Positions 25,704 through 35,014 of a stretch of 64,000 nt of DNA are shown one piece after another. The stretch is taken from positions 6,281,501-6,345,500 of the forward strand of contig NZ_CP029008.1 in assembly GCF_024585165.1 (NCBI RefSeq), written 5' to 3'. The translations under genes were made by a program, and so were the position numbers. This stretch comes from Bradyrhizobium sp. WBOS07. Lineage in GTDB: Bacteria; Pseudomonadota; Alphaproteobacteria; Rhizobiales; Xanthobacteraceae. A model generated the notes under the pieces. That model did no database searches, had not been told where the DNA came from, and worked only from the letters and a program-made list of their open reading frames with translations. Each line of letters starts with the position of its first letter. The first letter of the stretch is position 1.

Positions 25704-27050
25704 ATGAAATATCAAACCCAGAAAGTCGCGATGCTGTATTTCTACGGCGCGCTGACCCTGTTCCTGGCCCAGGTCCTGTTCGGCCTTCTCGCCGGAACCA
25801 TCTACGTCCTGCCCAACACGTTGTCGGCCCTCCTGCCGTTCAACATCGTCAGGATGATCCACACCAATGCGCTGATCGTGTGGTCGCTGATCGGCTTCAT
25901 GGGGGCGACCTACTTCCTGCTCCCGGAAGAGACCGAGACCGAGCTCTATAGCCCGCTGCTGGCGAAGATCCAGTTCTGGATGTTCTTCGGCGCGGCCGGC
26001 GTCGCCGTGGTCGGCTATCTCTTCCACTATCACGAAGGCCGTGAGTTCCTCGAACAGCCCTTCATCCTCAAGGTCGGCATCGTCGTCGTCTGCCTGATGT
26101 TCCTGTTCAACGTCACGATGACGGCGCTGAAGGGCCGCAAGACCACGATCACCAACATTCTGCTGTTTGGTCTGTGGGGCGTCGCGATCTTCTTCCTGTT
26201 CGCCTTCTACAATCCGGTGAACCTTGCCGTCGACAAGATGTACTGGTGGTACGTCGTCCATCTCTGGGTCGAAGGCGTCTGGGAGCTGATCATGGCCTCC
26301 ATCCTCGCCTATCTGATGATCAAGCTCAACGGCATCGATCGTGAGGTGGTCGAGAAGTGGCTCTACGTCATCATCGGTCTTGCCCTGTTCTCGGGCATCC
26401 TCGGCACCGGCCACCACTTCTACTGGATCGGCGCGCCCGGCTACTGGCAGTGGATCGGTTCGCTGTTCTCCACGCTCGAAGTGGCGCCGTTCTTCACCAT
26501 GGTGATCTTCACGGTGCAGATGACCTGGAAGGCCGGCCGCAAGCATCCGAACCGCGCCGCGCTGTTGTGGTCGGTCGGCTGCTCGGTGATGGCGTTCCTC
26601 GGCGCCGGCGTGTGGGGCTTCCTGCACACGCTGTCATCGGTGAACTACTACACCCACGGCACGCAGGTCACTGCCGCACACGGCCATCTCGCCTTCTTCG
26701 GCGCCTATGTGATGCTGAACCTGTCGGTGATGGCCTATGCGATCCCGCAGCTGAAGGGACGTGCGCCCTATAACCAGTGGCTGTCCATGACGAGCTTCTG
26801 GATCATGTGCACGGCCATGATGGTGATGACCTTCGCGCTGACCTTCGCCGGCGTGGTCCAGGTCCATCTCCAGCGCGTGCTCGGCCAAGGCTACATGGAC
26901 GTGCAGGATCAGCTCGCGATGTTCTACTGGGTCCGTCTCGGCTCCGGTGTGTTCGTGGCGATCTCCGCGCTGATGTTCGTCTGGGCCGTGCTGGTGCCGA
27001 GCCGCGAGAAGCAGGCGGTCGTTCCCGCCGCGCTGCAGCCAGCTGAGTAA
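25704..27050 (+). CDS. norB: Nitric oxide reductase catalytic subunit NorB
   Basis: A 448-residue, 12-helix haem-copper oxidase superfamily member that reduces 2 NO to N2O. All expected ligands are present: His53 and His328 for haem b, His326 for haem b3, His186, His237 and His238 for the non-haem iron, with Glu190 near the FeB site. Start ATG 25704 gives the standard MKYQTQKVAMLYF N-terminus; the longer open frame runs back through norC and is rejected. It is the short cNor type that needs NorC, not quinol-dependent qNor. Confidence 0.97.
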   Translation: MKYQTQKVAMLYFYGALTLFLAQVLFGLLAGTIYVLPNTLSALLPFNIVRMIHTNALIVWSLIGFMGATYFLLPEETETELYSPLLAKIQFWMFFGAAGVAVVGYLFHYHEGREFLEQPFILKVGIVVVCLMFLFNVTMTALKGRKTTITNILLFGLWGVAIFFLFAFYNPVNLAVDKMYWWYVVHLWVEGVWELIMASILAYLMIKLNGIDREVVEKWLYVIIGLALFSGILGTGHHFYWIGAPGYWQWIGSLFSTLEVAPFFTMVIFTVQMTWKAGRKHPNRAALLWSVGCSVMAFLGAGVWGFLHTLSSVNYYTHGTQVTAAHGHLAFFGAYVMLNLSVMAYAIPQLKGRAPYNQWLSMTSFWIMCTAMMVMTFALTFAGVVQVHLQRVLGQGYMDVQDQLAMFYWVRLGSGVFVAISALMFVWAVLVPSREKQAVVPAALQPAE

Positions 27051-27058
27051 ACGCAAAA

Positions 27059-27084
27059 GGCGGCCGCGGTTCGTCGCGGCCGCC
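27059..27084 (+). terminator. Strong hairpin between norB and norQ
   Basis: GGCGGCCGCG (27059-27068), a 6-base loop, then CGCGGCCGCC (27075-27084), followed by CTCTCTTT. It begins 9 bp after the norB stop and may attenuate transcription into norQD so that the structural subunits exceed the chaperones. Confidence 0.65.
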
Positions 27085-27112
27085 CTCTCTTTGTGAATTC
27101 CGGAGGAAGATC

Positions 27113-27925
27113 ATGAACGCAGCACTCCTCGCCGTGGCAGCACCTCGACCCGAGCTGCCGGCCTATGTCGCGAGCGGCAACGAATGCGCGCTGTTCGAAC
27201 ACGCCTGGCGCCATCAGCTCCCCGTGCTGCTGAAGGGGCCGACCGGCTGCGGCAAGACCCGCTTCGTCGCGCATATGGCGGCGCGGCTGGGGCTGCCGCT
27301 TCACACCGTTGCCTGTCATGACGATCTGACCGCCGCCGATCTCACCGGCCGCCATCTGCTCAGGGGCGGCGACACCGTGTGGACCGACGGTCCGCTGACG
27401 CGCGCCGTGCGCGATGGCGGCATCTGCTATCTCGACGAGGTCGTGGAGGCCCGCAAGGACGTCACCGTCGTGCTGCATCCTCTGACCGACGATCGCCGCA
27501 TCTTGCCGCTGGAACGCACCGGCGAGGAGCTGGTGGCGCCGCGCAGCTTCATGCTCGTCGTCTCGTACAATCCCGGCTACCAGACGCTGCTGAAGGCGCT
27601 GAAGCCCTCGACGCGGCAGCGCTTCGTCGCCATCGAATTTGATTTCCTGCCGCCGGAGCAGGAGATCGGCGTTGTCTCCGCCGAAAGCGGGCTGTCGCCG
27701 GAGCAGGTGCGGCCGCTGGTGGGGCTGGCTGGCCGGCTGCGTGCGCTCAAGGGGCACGATCTGGAGGAGGGCGTCTCGACCCGGCTCGTGGTCTATTGCG
27801 CCACCCTGATCGCCGCGGGCACGGCGGTCGCCGATGCCGTGCTGGCCGGCATGATCGAGCCGCTCACCGACGACCCCGACGTCAAGGCGGCGCTGCTGGA
27901 CGTCGCGCGCGCCGTCATTGGGTGA
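27113..27925 (+). CDS. norQ: Nitric oxide reductase activation ATPase NorQ (MoxR-type AAA+)
   Basis: A 270-residue AAA+ ATPase of the CbbQ/NirQ/NorQ family. Walker A GPTGCGKT is at residues 42-49 and Walker B CYLDEV at 105-110. With NorD it remodels the reductase, probably for insertion of the non-haem iron. GGAGGAAG precedes the ATG. It is followed 10 bp later by norD. Confidence 0.95.
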   Translation: MNAALLAVAAPRPELPAYVASGNECALFEHAWRHQLPVLLKGPTGCGKTRFVAHMAARLGLPLHTVACHDDLTAADLTGRHLLRGGDTVWTDGPLTRAVRDGGICYLDEVVEARKDVTVVLHPLTDDRRILPLERTGEELVAPRSFMLVVSYNPGYQTLLKALKPSTRQRFVAIEFDFLPPEQEIGVVSAESGLSPEQVRPLVGLAGRLRALKGHDLEEGVSTRLVVYCATLIAAGTAVADAVLAGMIEPLTDDPDVKAALLDVARAVIG

Positions 27926-27935
27926 GGCCGCACCG

Positions 27936-29855
27936 ATGCTCGACTTCCTCGAACTGGAGGAGACGGTCGGCCGCGCTTGGCACAGGATGGTCGGCGGCAC
28001 CGCAAGCTATCCGGTTCACGACGAACACGCCGTCGCGCTGACCGAGGTGAGGGGGCGGCTCGCGGTGATGTTCCGCGCGCTCGGCGGCGAGACCGGGGTG
28101 CAGATTGCAAGCGCAGGGGCGCGAAAATCGGGGCACCGCCTCGGCTGGCGGCAACGCATCGGCCTCGGAGACGAGCGGCTCGAGCAGCCGGGCCGTGACG
28201 CTGCGACCATCTTCCTTCCCGATCGCATCTCGATCTTTCCCGACCGCGCGTTGAACGCGGCGCTCTATCGCTGGCTTGCGGCGTGGTTCGCCGCCGCGCC
28301 GATCGACACGATCCCGGAAGCCGATCCGCTGCGGCGGGATCTGCTGGTGTTGCGCCGGGCAAGCGAGACGGCGGTGTTTGTGCTCACGCAATTTCCCGGC
28401 CTTGTCGGCGATTACGCGAAGCTCGCCATAGCAACCGCAGAAGCCCGGCCTCGCCGCCCCCTCCCGCGGATCGAGCAGGAGGTCGAGCAGATCGTGCTGG
28501 CCCTGCTCGGAACCGGCAAGGCGCCCGCGGGCAAGCTGTGGCCGGCGATGATGGGCACGGGTCCGCTGCCGGACAAGGCGCCGCCAGGCTATCATTCGAT
28601 CCTGCCGTGCCCGCTCTGGGGGGATTGCTGGACGCGCGAGCTCTCGCCCGCACATGCCGGCGAGGACGAATGCGCACCGGGCGCGGAAGCCGCGGCCGAG
28701 AACGATCGCAAACGCTTCGCCGTCCGCGAGCGCGAGGACAATGCCAACCGCCGCGATCCTTTCGTGCTCAACCGCTTCGAGAAAATCCTGGCGATGGCCG
28801 AGATGGTCAATGTCGACCGTCCGGCCGACGACAGCGAGGACGAGGATGCGCAGAAGGCGGCCGACGATCTCGAGGAGATCACGCTCAGCCGCCGCACCGG
28901 CAAGCCGGCGAGCCGGTTCAAATTCGATCTCGACCTGCCGCCGGAAGCCCTCGATGCCTCGAAGCTGAATGCGAACCTCACCTATCCCGAATGGAACTAT
29001 CGCAGCGGCTCCTATCTGCCTGACCATTGCCGCGTGCTCGCAGGCGCGGCCTCCGAGCAGGGTGAGAGCTGGACGCCTGACGATGCCATGCGCCGGCACA
29101 TCCGTCAGGTGCGCCGCCGCTTCGAGGTGCTGCGGCCGCGCCACGAATTGATGCGCGCACAGGCCGACGGACACGACCTCGATCTCGATGCTCTGGTGCG
29201 GGCGCAATGCGACCTGCGTGCCGGCAGCGGCGGCAGCGGTCTCGATCGCATCCATGTCGCCATGCGTCCGCAAGGGCACGATCTCGCCGTCACGCTGCTG
29301 GTCGACGTCTCGCTGTCCACCGACGCCTGGGTCGACGGCTACCGCGTGCTCGACGTCGAGAAAGAGGCGCTGCTGGTGCTCGCCCACGGGCTCTCGGCCT
29401 GCGGCGATCACCACAGCATCCTGACCTTCACTTCGCGCCGGCGCTCCTGGGTGCGGCTCGAAACGGTCAAGGCCTTTGGCGAGCCGATGAGCGCGACGGT
29501 TGAGCGCCGGATCGGCGCGCTGAAGCCCGGCTATTACACGCGGATCGGCACGGCGGTGCGCCACGCCGCGGCCGAGTTGGTCCGCCAGCCGCAACGCAAG
29601 AAGCTGCTGATCGTCCTCACCGACGGCAAGCCGAACGACGTCGATCATTACGAGGGTCGCTTCGCGGTCGAGGACACCCGCAAGTCGGTGCAGGAGGCGC
29701 GCCGGCTCGGCATCGCCGCCTTCGGCGTCACGGTGGACGCCACCGCCCAGTCCTACTTCCCGACCCTGTTCGGCCGCGGCGGCTACGCCATCGTCGGCAA
29801 CATCAAGCGGCTGCCCGCGGCGCTGCCTGCGATCTACCGGCAGGTCGCGCATTGA
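27936..29855 (+). CDS. norD: Nitric oxide reductase activation protein NorD (VWA domain)
   Basis: A 639-residue cytoplasmic protein with a C-terminal von Willebrand A domain whose MIDAS motif DVSLS is at residues 457-461, preceded by a long acidic central region (about residues 280-330). NorD works with NorQ in activating nitric oxide reductase. ATG 27936 is preferred to the TTG at 27918 because a GAGG element lies upstream of it. The gene ends the nor cluster; no nnrR or norR gene adjoins it. Confidence 0.94.
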   Translation: MLDFLELEETVGRAWHRMVGGTASYPVHDEHAVALTEVRGRLAVMFRALGGETGVQIASAGARKSGHRLGWRQRIGLGDERLEQPGRDAATIFLPDRISIFPDRALNAALYRWLAAWFAAAPIDTIPEADPLRRDLLVLRRASETAVFVLTQFPGLVGDYAKLAIATAEARPRRPLPRIEQEVEQIVLALLGTGKAPAGKLWPAMMGTGPLPDKAPPGYHSILPCPLWGDCWTRELSPAHAGEDECAPGAEAAAENDRKRFAVREREDNANRRDPFVLNRFEKILAMAEMVNVDRPADDSEDEDAQKAADDLEEITLSRRTGKPASRFKFDLDLPPEALDASKLNANLTYPEWNYRSGSYLPDHCRVLAGAASEQGESWTPDDAMRRHIRQVRRRFEVLRPRHELMRAQADGHDLDLDALVRAQCDLRAGSGGSGLDRIHVAMRPQGHDLAVTLLVDVSLSTDAWVDGYRVLDVEKEALLVLAHGLSACGDHHSILTFTSRRRSWVRLETVKAFGEPMSATVERRIGALKPGYYTRIGTAVRHAAAELVRQPQRKKLLIVLTDGKPNDVDHYEGRFAVEDTRKSVQEARRLGIAAFGVTVDATAQSYFPTLFGRGGYAIVGNIKRLPAALPAIYRQVAH

Positions 29856-29882
29856 CAAGAACCCCCGGCGCCCCGTTTTCCT

Positions 29883-29898
29883 GTGAGCTATTGCTCAC
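29883..29898. promoter_or_regulatory. Candidate SorC-family operator, GTGAGC-N4-GCTCAC
   Basis: Perfect 6-bp dyad 27 bp upstream of the HAD gene. Half-sites TGAGC recur in the larger dyad before the polyol-binding-protein gene (31771-31803), so both may be bound by the SorC regulator encoded at 30596, giving autoregulation. Inference only. Confidence 0.45.
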
Positions 29899-29925
29899 GT
29901 TCTGGGTATATGATCGAATGGCCGG

Positions 29926-30588
29926 ATGGAGCAGGACCGGCCGAGACCCGAACTGATCATCTTCGATTGCGACGGCGTGCTCGTCGACAGCGAGCTATTG
30001 AGCTGCCGGTGCCTGTCCGAGGTGCTGGCCGAGTTCGATATCGCGCTCAGCCAGCAGCAGGCGCTCGAGCTCTTTCTCGGCCGCAGCACGAAGGCGATCG
30101 AGCAGCATTATCGTGGCCTCGGCCAAATCGTGCCGGAGGGCTTTCTGCCGCGCCTGAAGTCGCAAGTGCTGTCGACTTTTGCAGCTTGTCTTCAGCCGAT
30201 CCCCGGCATTGCCGGCGTGATGTCCGACTTGTCCGTGCCGTTTTGCGTCGCCTCGTCCAGCGATCTCGACCGCGTGACGCTCTCCCTCGATGTCACCGGC
30301 CTGCGGGCGCATTTCGGCGAGCGGATCTACACCGCGCAAATGGTCAGGCATGGCAAGCCGGCGCCGGATCTGTTCCTGCTCGCGGCGGAGAAGATGAGGG
30401 CGCGGCCTGCACGCACGCTGGTGATCGAGGACAGCGTCAGCGGCGTTGCGGCGGGCAAGGCGGCCGGCATGACGGTCTGGGGATTTGTCGGCGGCAGCCA
30501 TTACCGCGGCCGTGACGGGCAGGCTATATTGTCCGGCGCGGGGGCCGACCGGGTCTTCGCGCGCATGAGCGATTTCTGGGAGGCGTGA
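29926..30588 (+). CDS. HAD-superfamily sugar-phosphatase-like hydrolase
   Basis: A 220-residue haloacid dehalogenase family protein, subfamily IA. Motif I FDCDGVLVDSE has Asp14 and Asp16; motif II SSSDL is near residue 107; motif III GKPAPDLFLLAAE and the IEDSVSG motif IV follow. Such proteins in polyol operons dephosphorylate sugar phosphates or remove dead-end products. It lies 7 bp before the SorC regulator gene, so the two form one transcript. Exact substrate unknown. Confidence 0.87.
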   Translation: MEQDRPRPELIIFDCDGVLVDSELLSCRCLSEVLAEFDIALSQQQALELFLGRSTKAIEQHYRGLGQIVPEGFLPRLKSQVLSTFAACLQPIPGIAGVMSDLSVPFCVASSSDLDRVTLSLDVTGLRAHFGERIYTAQMVRHGKPAPDLFLLAAEKMRARPARTLVIEDSVSGVAAGKAAGMTVWGFVGGSHYRGRDGQAILSGAGADRVFARMSDFWEA

Positions 30589-30595
30589 GGCCCGC

Positions 30596-31546
30596 ATGGC
30601 CGCCGACAACGACAAGTCGCGATTGGACGATGCCGCGCGCGCCGGCTGGCTTTATTTCATCGCCGGTCACACCCAGGACGAGATCGCAAAGATGCTCCAG
30701 GTCTCGCGCGCCTCGGCGCAGCGGCTGGTCTCGCTGTGCCTCGCCGAGCGCCTCATCACCTTCCGGCTCGAACACCCCATCGCCGCCTGTATGGAGCTTG
30801 CTGCGCGCCTGAAGCAGCGGTTCGACCTCGTTCATTGCGAGGTGGTGCCGGCCGATCCCGCCGCGCCGCAGGCGGTGGCTGGAATTGCCGACCGCTGCGC
30901 CAATCTGCTCGATGCGACGCTGCGGTCGGAGACGCCCGTGATCGTGGCGCTCGGCACCGGCCGTGCCGTGCGCGCCGCGGTCGAGCGCGTCACGCCGATC
31001 GACCGGCCCAATCACCAGATCGTCTCGTTGGTCGGCAACATCTCCGCCGACGGTTCGGCGAGCTTCTACGACACTGTCGGCCGGCTCGCCGACCGCACCG
31101 GGGCGCGGCACTATCCGATGCCGCTGCCGTTCCTGATGTCGTCGGAGGACGAGCGCAACAAGATGGTCCGCATCGAGCCGATCGCCAAGGTGAAGGCTGT
31201 CGCGGCCAATGCGGATTTGCGCCTCGTCGGCATCGGCCAGATGGACCAGAAGGCGCAGGTTCACATCGACGGCTTCGTCACCCGCGACGAACTGTTCGAG
31301 ATGATGCGGCTCGGCGCCATCGGCGAGATCACCGGCTGGGCTTATGATTCCAGGGGGCGTCTGCTCAAGGCCGGCACCAACAAGCGCCTCACCAGTATCC
31401 CGCCGGAAGTGCCGGCGAAGGCCACGACGATCGGCGCCGCGGTGGGCGCAGCCAAGGTCGCAGCCATCGCGGCCGCCCTGAACGGCGGGCTGATCAACGG
31501 CCTGATCACCGACGAGACGACGGCACGTGCTATTCTGGAGCGATAG
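30596..31546 (+). CDS. SorC/DeoR-like sugar-binding transcriptional regulator
   Basis: A 316-residue regulator with an N-terminal helix-turn-helix (HTQDEIAKMLQVSRASAQRL, about residues 26-45) and a C-terminal sugar-phosphate-binding domain (about 60-315) with GTGRAVRAAVE. SorC-type regulators such as SmoC control sorbitol, mannitol and ribitol genes. The downstream polyol operon and the two TGAGC-type dyads fit this. Activator or repressor action cannot be told from sequence. Confidence 0.88.
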   Translation: MAADNDKSRLDDAARAGWLYFIAGHTQDEIAKMLQVSRASAQRLVSLCLAERLITFRLEHPIAACMELAARLKQRFDLVHCEVVPADPAAPQAVAGIADRCANLLDATLRSETPVIVALGTGRAVRAAVERVTPIDRPNHQIVSLVGNISADGSASFYDTVGRLADRTGARHYPMPLPFLMSSEDERNKMVRIEPIAKVKAVAANADLRLVGIGQMDQKAQVHIDGFVTRDELFEMMRLGAIGEITGWAYDSRGRLLKAGTNKRLTSIPPEVPAKATTIGAAVGAAKVAAIAAALNGGLINGLITDETTARAILER

Positions 31547-31576
31547 GCCGGCGGGCTAGCTTCTCGCGCCGCTGTC

Positions 31577-31676
31577 ATCGTCCGCGGAGGCGGACGATCC
31601 AGTACGGCGCGGCCTCTCTCTTAGGGCAAACCAACTTACGACACGGAGTACTGGATGCCCCGCCTTCGCGGGGCAT
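31577..31676. repeat. Pair of intergenic hairpins (repeat element)
   Basis: Two perfect 9-bp hairpins with 4-base loops: ATCGTCCGC/GCGGACGAT (31577-31585, 31590-31598) and ATGCCCCGC/GCGGGGCAT (31655-31663, 31668-31676). They lie after the SorC stop and look like a composite dispersed repeat that may also stop transcription before the polyol operon promoter. Confidence 0.6.
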
Positions 31677-31747
31677 GACACCGAGGTTTGGGCCGGCCGC
31701 TCCCGCATCGCAGCACTCATAAGTTGCGGGAACGCCCGCGCGCCTGC

Positions 31748-31803
31748 TTGACAAGGCTCCTCCTATGAGTTGAACATACGCCCAACGCGTGGGCATATGC
31801 TCA
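31748..31803 (+). promoter_or_regulatory. Promoter/operator region of the polyol ABC operon
   Basis: TTGACA (31748-31753) is a perfect -35-like hexamer. A dyad with 14-bp arms follows at 31771-31784 (TGAACATACGCCCA) and 31790-31803, with 12 of 14 positions matching. The dyad would cover the -10 region and transcription start, a normal place for repressor control, probably by the SorC protein. Confidence 0.5.
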
Positions 31804-31826
31804 AACGCGATTGAGGGGAGGTCACC

Positions 31827-33140
31827 TTGAAGCTCATCCTGGGCGCCGTCTGCGGCGCATCTGCACTTTTGCTGGCCATTCCCGCGATGGCCGAAACGAC
31901 CCTGACGATCGCCACTGTCAACAACGGTGACATGATCCGCATGCAGGGGCTGACGAGCGAGTTCACCAAGAAGAACCCCGACATCACGGTGAAATGGGTG
32001 ACGCTGGAGGAGAACGTGCTGCGCCAGCGCGTCACCACCGACATCGCCACCAAGGGCGGTCAATTCGACGTGCTCACCATCGGCACCTACGAGGTGCCGA
32101 TCTGGGCCAAGAAGGGCTGGCTGGTGCCGCTCGCCAATCTCGGCGCCGATTACGACGTCGCCGACCTCCTGCCCAAGATCAAGGACGCGGTCTCCGTCGA
32201 CGGCAAGCTCTACGCCGCGCCGTTCTATGGCGAGAGCTCGATGGTGATGTATCGCACCGATCTGTTCGAGAAGGCCGGCCTGAAGATGCCGGAAAAGCCG
32301 ACCTGGGATTTCGTGGTCGATGCCGCCAAGAAGCTCACCGACAAGGGTGCAGGCACCTACGGCATCTGCCTCCGCGGCAAGGCCGGCTGGGGCGAGAACA
32401 TGGCGTTCCTCTCGGCCATGGCCAATTCCTACGGTGCGCGCTGGTTCGACGAGAATTGGCAGCCGCAGTTCAACACGCCGGAATGGAAGACGACGCTGAC
32501 GACCTACGTCAACCTCATGAAGGACGCCGGCCCGCCCGGCGCGAGCTCCAACGGCTTCAACGAGAATCTGGCGCTGTTCAACGCCGGCAAGTGCGCGATG
32601 TGGATCGACGCCACGGTCGCCGCATCCTTCGTCACCAACCCGAAGGACTCCAAGGTCGCCGACAAGGTCGGTTTCGCGCTGGCGCCCAACACCGGACTCG
32701 GCAAGAACGCCAACTGGCTGTGGGCCTGGAATCTCGCGATCCCCGCCGGCTCCAAGAAGACGGATGCTGCCGAGAAGTTCATCGCCTGGGCGACCAGCAA
32801 GGACTACACCAAGCTCGTCGCCTCGAAGGACGGCTGGGCCAACGTGCCGCCGGGCACGCGCACGTCGCTCTACCAGAACCCCGACTATCTGAAGGTCGCC
32901 CCGTTCGCCAAGCTGACGCTGGCCTCGATCGACGCGGCCGATCCGAACAAGCCGACGGTGAAGCCGGTGCCCTATGTCGGGGTGCAATACGCCGCGATTC
33001 CCGAATTCCAGGGCATCGGCACCCAGGTCGGCCAGCAATTCTCGGCCGCGCTTGCGGGCTCGATGACGGTCGATGCCGCGCTGGCTGCGGCGCAATCGGC
33101 GACCGAGCGCGAGATGAAGCGCGCCGGCTACATCAAGTGA
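31827..33140 (+). CDS. smoE: Polyol (sorbitol/mannitol)-type ABC transporter substrate-binding protein
   Basis: A 437-residue exported protein with a signal peptide (residues 1-22, ending PAMA) and a family 1 extracellular solute-binding fold. It strongly resembles SmoE-type binding proteins for sorbitol/mannitol: FDVLTIGTYEVPIWAKKGW and YAAPFYGESSMVMYRTDLF. TTG at 31827 is the start, with GGGGAGG five to six bases upstream. It is followed by a stabilising hairpin and the two permease genes. The polyol range is inferred from operon content. Confidence 0.86.
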   Translation: MKLILGAVCGASALLLAIPAMAETTLTIATVNNGDMIRMQGLTSEFTKKNPDITVKWVTLEENVLRQRVTTDIATKGGQFDVLTIGTYEVPIWAKKGWLVPLANLGADYDVADLLPKIKDAVSVDGKLYAAPFYGESSMVMYRTDLFEKAGLKMPEKPTWDFVVDAAKKLTDKGAGTYGICLRGKAGWGENMAFLSAMANSYGARWFDENWQPQFNTPEWKTTLTTYVNLMKDAGPPGASSNGFNENLALFNAGKCAMWIDATVAASFVTNPKDSKVADKVGFALAPNTGLGKNANWLWAWNLAIPAGSKKTDAAEKFIAWATSKDYTKLVASKDGWANVPPGTRTSLYQNPDYLKVAPFAKLTLASIDAADPNKPTVKPVPYVGVQYAAIPEFQGIGTQVGQQFSAALAGSMTVDAALAAAQSATEREMKRAGYIK

Positions 33141-33170
33141 ACCCGAGCTCGACCTCCTGAGCTCAGACTT

Positions 33171-33204
33171 GCGGCCATCCGCCGATCCCCCGATGGATGG
33201 CCGC
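33171..33204 (+). terminator. Hairpin after the polyol-binding-protein gene
   Basis: GCGGCCATCC (33171-33180) and GGATGGCCGC (33195-33204), perfect 10-bp stem, 14-base loop, followed by TTCTTTCC. Probably partial termination or transcript protection that keeps the binding protein more abundant than the permeases. Confidence 0.55.
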
Positions 33205-33290
33205 CTTCTTTCCGAGGTTTCATTCCGACGCGTTTTCTTCCCGCGAACCGGTCCGCTTCGCTCGAAAACGCTCTGAAGGAGAAGTCAGGC

Positions 33291-34163
33291 ATGGCAACCC
33301 GGCAGACGCAGTTCCTTGCGCGCTCGCTCCTGACGCCTGCGGTCGGGCTGCTCTTCATCTGGATGATCGTTCCGCTCGCGCTGACGATCTACTTCTCGAC
33401 CCTGCATTACAGCCTGCTCGATCCCGGCTCCGAGTCGTTCGTGGGCCTGGAGAACTTCCGCTACTTCCTCACCGATCCCGCCTTCCTGGCCTCGCTTCGG
33501 AACACGCTGGTGCTGGTCGGCTCCGTGCTCGCGCTGACGATCCTGCTCGGCATTCCGCTCGCGCTGTTGATGGACCAGCCGGTGATCGGGCGCAATGTCG
33601 TGCGGCTGATGGTGATCGCGCCATTCTTCGTGATGCCGACGGTCAGCGCGCTGGTCTGGAAGAACCTGTTAATGCATCCGGTGTCCGGCCTGTTCGCCTG
33701 GCTCGCCTCGTTGTTCGGCCTGACGCCGATCGACTGGTTCAACGACGTGCCGCTCTTTGCCGTGATCCTGATCGTGACCTGGCAATGGCTGCCGTTCGCG
33801 ACGCTGATCCTGCTCACCGCGCTGCAATCGCTCGACGAAGAGCAGAAGGAGGCCGCCGAGATGGACGGCGCCCGCGCGGTATCGACGTTCATCTACATCA
33901 CGCTGCCGCATCTGGCGCGTCCCATCACGGTGGTGATCCTGATCGAGACCATCTTCCTTCTGACGGTGTTTGCCGAGATCTTCGTCACCACGGGGGGAGG
34001 GCCCGGCCTGCAAACCACCAACATCGCCTTCCTGATCTATTCGCAGGCGCTGATCCAGTTCGACGTCGGCACCGCCTCGGCAGGCGGCCTCGTCGCCGTG
34101 GTGATCGCCAACGTCGTCGCCTTCTTCCTCGTTCGCATCGTCGGCCGAAATCTGGAGGCTTGA
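33291..34163 (+). CDS. smoF: Polyol ABC transporter permease, SmoF-like
   Basis: A 290-residue MalF-type permease with six membrane segments; the EAA loop reads EEQKEAAEMDGARAVSTFIYI near residue 185. N-terminus MATRQTQFLARSLLTPA is typical of the sorbitol/mannitol group. AAGGAGAAG precedes the ATG at 33291. It is 3 bp from the second permease gene. Confidence 0.88.
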   Translation: MATRQTQFLARSLLTPAVGLLFIWMIVPLALTIYFSTLHYSLLDPGSESFVGLENFRYFLTDPAFLASLRNTLVLVGSVLALTILLGIPLALLMDQPVIGRNVVRLMVIAPFFVMPTVSALVWKNLLMHPVSGLFAWLASLFGLTPIDWFNDVPLFAVILIVTWQWLPFATLILLTALQSLDEEQKEAAEMDGARAVSTFIYITLPHLARPITVVILIETIFLLTVFAEIFVTTGGGPGLQTTNIAFLIYSQALIQFDVGTASAGGLVAVVIANVVAFFLVRIVGRNLEA

Positions 34164-34166
34164 AGC

Positions 34167-34997
34167 ATGGCGCGGATGGCGACGACGCGACGGGTGGTGG
34201 TCTCGACGATCGGAGCGTGGTTCTTCGGCTTCCTGATCTTTTTCCCGATCCTGTGGATGATGCTCACGAGCTTCAAGACCGAGCTCGAGGCCTTTGCCAT
34301 ACCGCCGTCCTTCCTGCTCTTCCACTGGACCACGGAGAACTATGCCACCGTCCAGGAGCGCAGCGACTATTTCCACCACGCGATGAACTCGGTCGTCATC
34401 GCCGGCGGCTCGACGCTTATCGCTCTCTTGATCGCCATTCCCGCGGCCTGGTCGATGGCGTTCTCGCCGACCAAGCGCACCAAGGACATCCTGCTCTGGA
34501 TGCTCTCGACCAAGATGATGCCGCCGGTCGGGGTCTTGGTGCCGATCTACCTGATCTACAAGTCCTTCGGTCTGCTGGATTCCCGCATCGGTCTCGTCTT
34601 CATCCTGTGCCTCGGCAACCTGCCGATCGTCATCTGGATGCTCTTCACCTACTTCAAGGAAATCCCGCGCGACATTCTCGAAGCCGCACGCATGGACGGC
34701 GCCACCATCGGCCGCGAGCTGGTCTACGTGCTGACGCCGATGGCGATCCCGGGGCTGGCATCCACGATGCTGCTGAACCTGATCCTCGCCTGGAATGAGG
34801 CGTTCTGGACGCTCAATTTGTCGACCTCGAACGCGGCGCCCCTGACCACGTTCATCGCCTCCTATTCGAGCCCGGAAGGGCTGTTCTGGGCAAAGCTGTC
34901 GGCGGCCTCGACGATGGCGATCGCGCCCATTCTCGTCCTCGGTTGGTTCAGCCAGAAGCAGCTCGTGCGCGGGCTCACCTTCGGCGCGGTGAAGTAG
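34167..34997 (+). CDS. smoG: Polyol ABC transporter permease, SmoG-like
   Basis: A 276-residue MalG-type permease with six membrane segments and the EAA loop [20 protein letters not shown] near residue 170. It ends in [13 protein letters not shown], the usual C-terminus of this family. It pairs with the preceding permease as the channel. The ATPase gene starts 17 bp downstream. Confidence 0.88.
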   Translation: MARMATTRRVVVSTIGAWFFGFLIFFPILWMMLTSFKTELEAFAIPPSFLLFHWTTENYATVQERSDYFHHAMNSVVIAGGSTLIALLIAIPAAWSMAFSPTKRTKDILLWMLSTKMMPPVGVLVPIYLIYKSFGLLDSRIGLVFILCLGNLPIVIWMLFTYFKEIPRDILEAARMDGATIGRELVYVLTPMAIPGLASTMLLNLILAWNEAFWTLNLSTSNAAPLTTFIASYSSPEGLFWAKLSAASTMAIAPILVLGWFSQKQLVRGLTFGAVK

Positions 34998-35014
34998 AGG
35001 GGGGCTGCCGGATC

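Noticed and set aside
27915..29858. Open frame of 647 codons antisense to norD
   Set aside because: The plus-strand NorD frame has the VWA MIDAS motif and lies in the conserved nor order; the antisense frame has no domain.
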